DNA from: Physella acuta
Lineage: Eukaryota; Mollusca; Gastropoda; Physidae
Direction of reading: 5' to 3'
Length of the DNA: 64,000 nucleotides
Assembly: GCF_028476545.1 (NCBI RefSeq)
Contig: NW_026732723.1
Coordinates: 162,966 to 226,965, forward strand
The notes below the pieces were generated by a model. The model ran no database searches. It had not been told where the DNA came from and worked only from the letters and a program-made list of their open reading frames with translations. Below, piece by piece: positions 60,046 through 64,000 of the stretch. Every line of letters begins with the position of its first letter. The first letter of the stretch is position 1. A program made the translations under genes and the position numbers.

Positions 60046-61152
60046 CGTCTACTGTGTCTACTGTGTCTACTGTGTCTACTGTGTCTGCCTACTGTGTCTA
60101 CTGTGTCTGCTGTGTCTGGCAGTGTCTGTTGTGTCTGTTGTATCTACTGTGTCTACTGTGTCTACTGTGTCTACTGTGTCTACTGTGTCTACTGTGTCTG
60201 TCTACTGTGTCTACTGTGTCTATTGTGTCTATAGTGTCTACTGTGTCTACTGTGTCTACTGTGTCTACTGTGTCTACTGTGTCTACTGTGTCTACTGTGT
60301 CTACTGTGTCTACTGTGTCTACTGTGTCTACTGTGTCTGCTGTGTCTACTGTGTCTGTCTACTGTGTCTACTGTGTCTACTGTGTCTGTCTACTGTGTCT
60401 ACTGTGTCTACTGTGTCTATAGTGTCTACTGTGTCTACTGTGTCTACTGTGTCTGCTGTGCCTACTGTGTCTACTGTGTCTACTATGTCTACTGTGTCTA
60501 CTGTGTCTGCTGTGTCTGTCTACTGTGTCTACTGTGTCTACTGTGTCTGCTGTGTCTGTCTACTGTGTCTACTGTGTCTACTGTGTCTACTGTGTCTACT
60601 GTGTCTACAGTGTCTGCTGTGCCTACTGTGTCTACTGTGTCTACTATGTCTACTGTGTCTACTGTGTCTGCTGTGTCTGTCTACTGTGTCTACTGTGTCT
60701 ACTGTGTCTACTGTGTCTGCTGTGTCTGTCTACTGTGTCTACTGTGTCTACTGTGTCTACTGTGTCTACTGTGTCTACTATGTCTGCTGTGTCTACTGTG
60801 TCTACTGTGTCTGCTGTGTCTACTGTATCTACTGTGTCTACTGTGTCTACTGTGTCTGCTGTGTCTGTGTCTGCTGTGTCTACTGTGTCTACTGTGTCTA
60901 CTGTGTCTACTGTGTCTACTGTGTCTGTCTACCGTGTCTACTGTGTCTACTGTGTCTACTGTGTCTGTTGTGTCTACTGTGTCTGCTGTGTCTACTTGTC
61001 TACTGTGTCTACTGTGTCTGTTGTGTCTACTGTGTCTACTGTGTCTACTGTGTCTACTGTATCTACTGTGTCTACTGTGTCTACTGTGTCTGCTGTGTCT
61101 GTGTCTGTTGTGTCTACTGTGTCTACTGTGTCTACTGTGTCTACTGTGTCTT
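60046..61152. repeat. Large minisatellite, 9-bp unit, about 120 copies
   Basis: Unit TACTGTGTC with interspersed TGCTGTGTC and TGTC insertions that recur in blocks of roughly 100-150 bp, so higher-order copying is evident. It is stop-free in all plus frames, giving frames up to 360 codons of V/C/Y/L/S/T, which are not protein-like. Confidence 0.97.
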
Positions 61153-61715
61153 GCAAGTGGGCAGTATAAGATATTTCAGTTGCTCCGTTCTGTTTTATTT
61201 GTAACTAAATCTTGGCAACGATGAAAATGTTTTCTTGTTTTTTTCAGGAAAGCGGTTCAGAGCCGTTCATAGTGCGAAATGGACGCTATTTTTAAAGTGC
61301 ATTGAGTTTCAGTTAGAATAAATTATTCCAACAACAAGGTTGTTTTTAAACTTTCAAGAAACGTGTAAAAAAAAATGTTTACTTTGTGAATCTTGCACTG
61401 CAGCAGATTGACCAGGCTAAAAAAAAGTATTTTAAAATCTCCTTGTACTGCACTTTGTTGCCATGGTTACAGAAACCTGCCGGAATTGCAACCAGGCGAT
61501 TGTTTCTCTAGCAGACGATGCTAGTCAGTTTGTTCCGTTTTTTCTCGGATCAGATCTTGTTGTTTTCGTCACGTGGTCCTGTCGTCTGATGACCTTTTAA
61601 TGGCCGCCGGTTTGCCGGGGCTCGACTCACCGACTTGCGCAATAACCGGAGCGGTTTTAACATCCGGTGTCTGTGCCTGCACCAGATGTTAGGGGAGTTC
61701 TTTCCCCTGCTGTTC

Positions 61716-61724
61716 TATAAATAG
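61716..61724 (+). promoter_or_regulatory. TATA-box-like word
   Basis: TATAAATAG lies in the relatively GC-rich stretch 61450..62100. It may be chance, since no gene can be recognised downstream. Confidence 0.2.
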
Positions 61725-61773
61725 ATCAAACATTGGACGGTTTGAGGAAGTCGGCCAGTCTGTATTGTTCCAT

Positions 61774-61812
61774 CCGTATTCCGGAATGTTTCCGTATTCC
61801 GGAATGTTTCCT
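61774..61812. repeat. Two-copy 19-bp repeat
   Basis: CCGTATTCCGGAATGTTTC occurs twice in direct succession; each has a CCGGAA palindrome-like core. Confidence 0.9.
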
Positions 61813-62344
61813 TTTTCATCCGGGGTAGTCTCGGTGGCTGGACTTAACCCGTCCCTTACAAAATGTTTATACTATGTAATTTAACCGTCCAATATTTCAA
61901 GTTGTCTAGAATCTGTAATTTAATCTAGACCGGGACCAAATCTGTACTTTAGCCATTCCCAGAACTCGCCCAGTTGTCTAGAACCCAGACCCGGACAACA
62001 ACGGTTCATAAATCAGACAGTCCGTGTCCAACGCCCGAGCCAAATATCTGGTACCCATTTCATCGCCCGCATTGGCACCATAGTTACCTTACTTAAGCAA
62101 GAGTTAGGCCCCGTCCAATCCGATTTGCCGGTGGGTCCAGGGGTCGTTTCACCCCTGATTTACTACCAGTCTGGCACTGTGTTCCAATGACCTTGACCTC
62201 TGGTAGCCAATTCAGCGTCTTCTCATTGAGTGAAGACCATCTATTTATTGTGCGTCTGACTCAAAGTGTCCTTGGCTATCCTATATTTGAGATCGATGGA
62301 ACATTCATTTAAGAGCCGGTTATGTTCCATATTTAACTAATTGA

Positions 62345-62482
62345 AGTATGTAATGTTCTATGCCTACACTTATTGTAGCATTTAATGTTCTATAATTACA
62401 CTTATTGTAGCATGTAATGCTCTATACCTACTCTAATTGTAGAATGTAATATTCTATACATAGCCACATTAGTCTCTAATTT
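62345..62482. repeat. Degenerate tandem repeat, about 37-bp unit
   Basis: ATTGTAGCATGTAATGTTCT plus ATA.CTACAC recurs about four times. Confidence 0.7.
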
Positions 62483-62777
62483 TTATACCTAACACAGTTG
62501 TAAACTGTAATGTCTATGCCTAACAAAATCGTAGCCAATAATTAAACACGGTAATTACACAAAACACTGGATTAGTGTAACGAAGATTAGGGTAACGACA
62601 CCAAACCCTGGATCAGTGTAGCGGCACAAAAATGGATTATGATCAGCATTTGATTAGTGTAATGATGTCACCCACTGGATTATGGTAACGACACAAAAAG
62701 ATACACACACGCAGATGGTACTACACGGTGTGCTGACCAGTGTCTCATCAACACAGTTTTCCCATGTATGTGTGTTG

Positions 62778-62980
62778 CAGAGGCGTAGCGACCCCTCCCG
62801 GCGTCCGGGGACAAACTTTCAATTTGGCGTCCCCCCCCCCCTTTCATCCATATATTTTTTTGTTTATAATTCAAAACTCCAGCTAAAATGAGCTTTTAAC
62901 TTTTTTACGACCCATTTTAGCGCCCCGAGGATCGGCGTCCGGGGACATATACACCCCCCCCCCCCTTCGCAACGCCTCTG
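62778..62980. mobile_element. hAT-type MITE, CAGAGGCGTAGC family
   Basis: A 203-bp copy with left end CAGAGGCGTAGCGACCC and right end TTCGCAACGCCTCTG. CGGCGTCCGGGGACA appears near both ends, with C tracts inside. The 8-bp flanks (GTGTGTTG and ATCTATTA) do not match. Confidence 0.75.
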
Positions 62981-64000
62981 ATCTATTAGCCACCAATTCT
63001 AGGCTACTTTTTGTTAACTATTCTTCTTGGTAGCACATCTGCGGCCATACCCTGAAAAAAATAAAAAAGTTTAACATGTAATAATTCATTAAGAAAAGTT
63101 AATTAGTCTACAAGCTACCCTGCGTTTTAAGAAACTTGTTAATGAACCGGAGTTAACGTTACTTAATGGCTTCTTCTCTCCCCTTGACCTTAAAAATCTG
63201 CAGAGTTACCTTTTCCTTGAGACTGGGCGAGTTACCTTTCTTGCACTGACAGCCACGTGACTAGAGTTCAGGTGTTACAGGTAGAGGGATCTGTGTGTGA
63301 TAAACTTACCTGGCTTAACGTTTACAGTGCTGTTGGATAACCCATTGTACTGCTACAGTTTTTTGCTTGTGTTGATGGAGGTTTTACGTTCACAGTGGAG
63401 TTTTATTGTGGGTTTTATTTATTTCACGGAGTTATGTTGAGTAAATCTAATGGTATATTACATTAATATTTGGTATATTACAATATATTACACTATTTAA
63501 TTCAGAGTGATGGATATAATAGTTTGGTTTAGCAAGGTTTTTATAATTATATTAAAACGTTACAATTATTATGTTTATAACGTCATTTACTTTATAGAAA
63601 CATTATAGAGGATCACGTGATAGATCTACTTGATGTTTGTGTATTTGATGACAGCTCTGGTTTTGATGTTAGGATGATATGACGTCTGTAGTTGACGTCA
63701 TAGTACGTCAATAACACAAGCATGAGTGTTGATAAGTCAACTTGACCTTTGGACCTGCGACCACCACTCTTTACGACCTCTACCTAATTAGGTTGACAGC
63801 AGACGACTTTGAGGAAAGTGCCATAAATCTAAGAGCCCCCCCCCCGTCCCTCACATCACCCCCTACCCCTCCCTCAGATGGCGTCGTACCTGTTTATCTG
63901 TATATCTTACCCTGCAGACCTACCAACATCCACTATATACTTGACCCTCCGTGTTTCACTTGTGCATGGTACCAGCCATGTCAAAGTCCTAAACACATTA
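62981..64000. other. Spacer, nothing recognised
   Basis: AT-rich, with one C run near 63837. Confidence 0.5.

Larger units (their letters stand above)
61153..62777. other. Spacer, partly GC-richer
   Basis: 61450..62250 is less AT-rich than its surroundings and could hold an exon or promoter, but I cannot show one. Confidence 0.4.

Noticed and set aside
60122-61204. 360-codon plus frame, and its companions in other frames
   Set aside because: Produced by a 9-bp stop-free repeat; composition is only V, C, Y, L, S and T, and all plus frames are open.

Overview
This window is eukaryotic, animal genomic DNA that is almost free of recognisable host genes. It is AT-rich and has very long (AT)n and (ATT)n microsatellites, dozens of minisatellites, tRNA-derived SINEs, several families of short inverted-repeat DNA transposons and one Ty3/Gypsy LTR retrotransposon. 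The only host gene I can name is a nuclear tRNA-Phe (GAA) at 51365..51437. A mollusc, probably a gastropod, is my best guess from the overall repeat style (CTAGAT-rich repeats, the SINE 3' module, G/C-tract MITEs). That is inference from memory; nothing in the window proves the lineage.

Layout. 0-15 kb: hAT-type non-autonomous elements with clear 8-bp target duplications (180..338, 1477..3351, 11650..11938, 13367..13602), several minisatellites, a full-length tRNA-SINE (7692..7913) and fragments. 15.3-22.1 kb: a Ty3/Gypsy element on the minus strand with two 745-bp LTRs that differ at two sites, open gag and pol frames in a -1 overlap, a primer-binding site and a polypurine tract. It looks whole and recently inserted into an AT repeat that borders another dispersed repeat. 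22-50 kb: a mosaic of minisatellites (units of 9-45 bp), AT arrays, SINE copies, one MITE (29651..30034) and long unremarkable AT-rich spacer. 50-64 kb: a second hAT-type MITE copy (50644..50895), the tRNA-Phe gene, an (ATT)n array of about 345 bp, an unclassified 1.2-kb repeat, huge AT arrays, a GGGGTCAT-ended MITE, tandem SINE 3' fragments, two further hAT-like MITEs and a 1.1-kb 9-bp-period array.

By my tally, tandem repeats cover roughly a sixth of the window. Most open frames of 60-360 codons are by-products of these arrays, since units of 9, 24, 27, 33 and 45 bp are multiples of three, and 11-, 13- and 19-bp units also cycle through frames when stop-free. I do not call them genes.

The best leads are: (1) the U5-side end of the retroelement LTR, which holds two extra copies of an 'LTR edge + primer-binding site' module, as if the LTR had grown outward over old primer sites; (2) a family of hAT-type MITEs that carry an expandable tandem core and long G/C tracts; and (3) signs that SINE or MITE pieces have seeded minisatellites.
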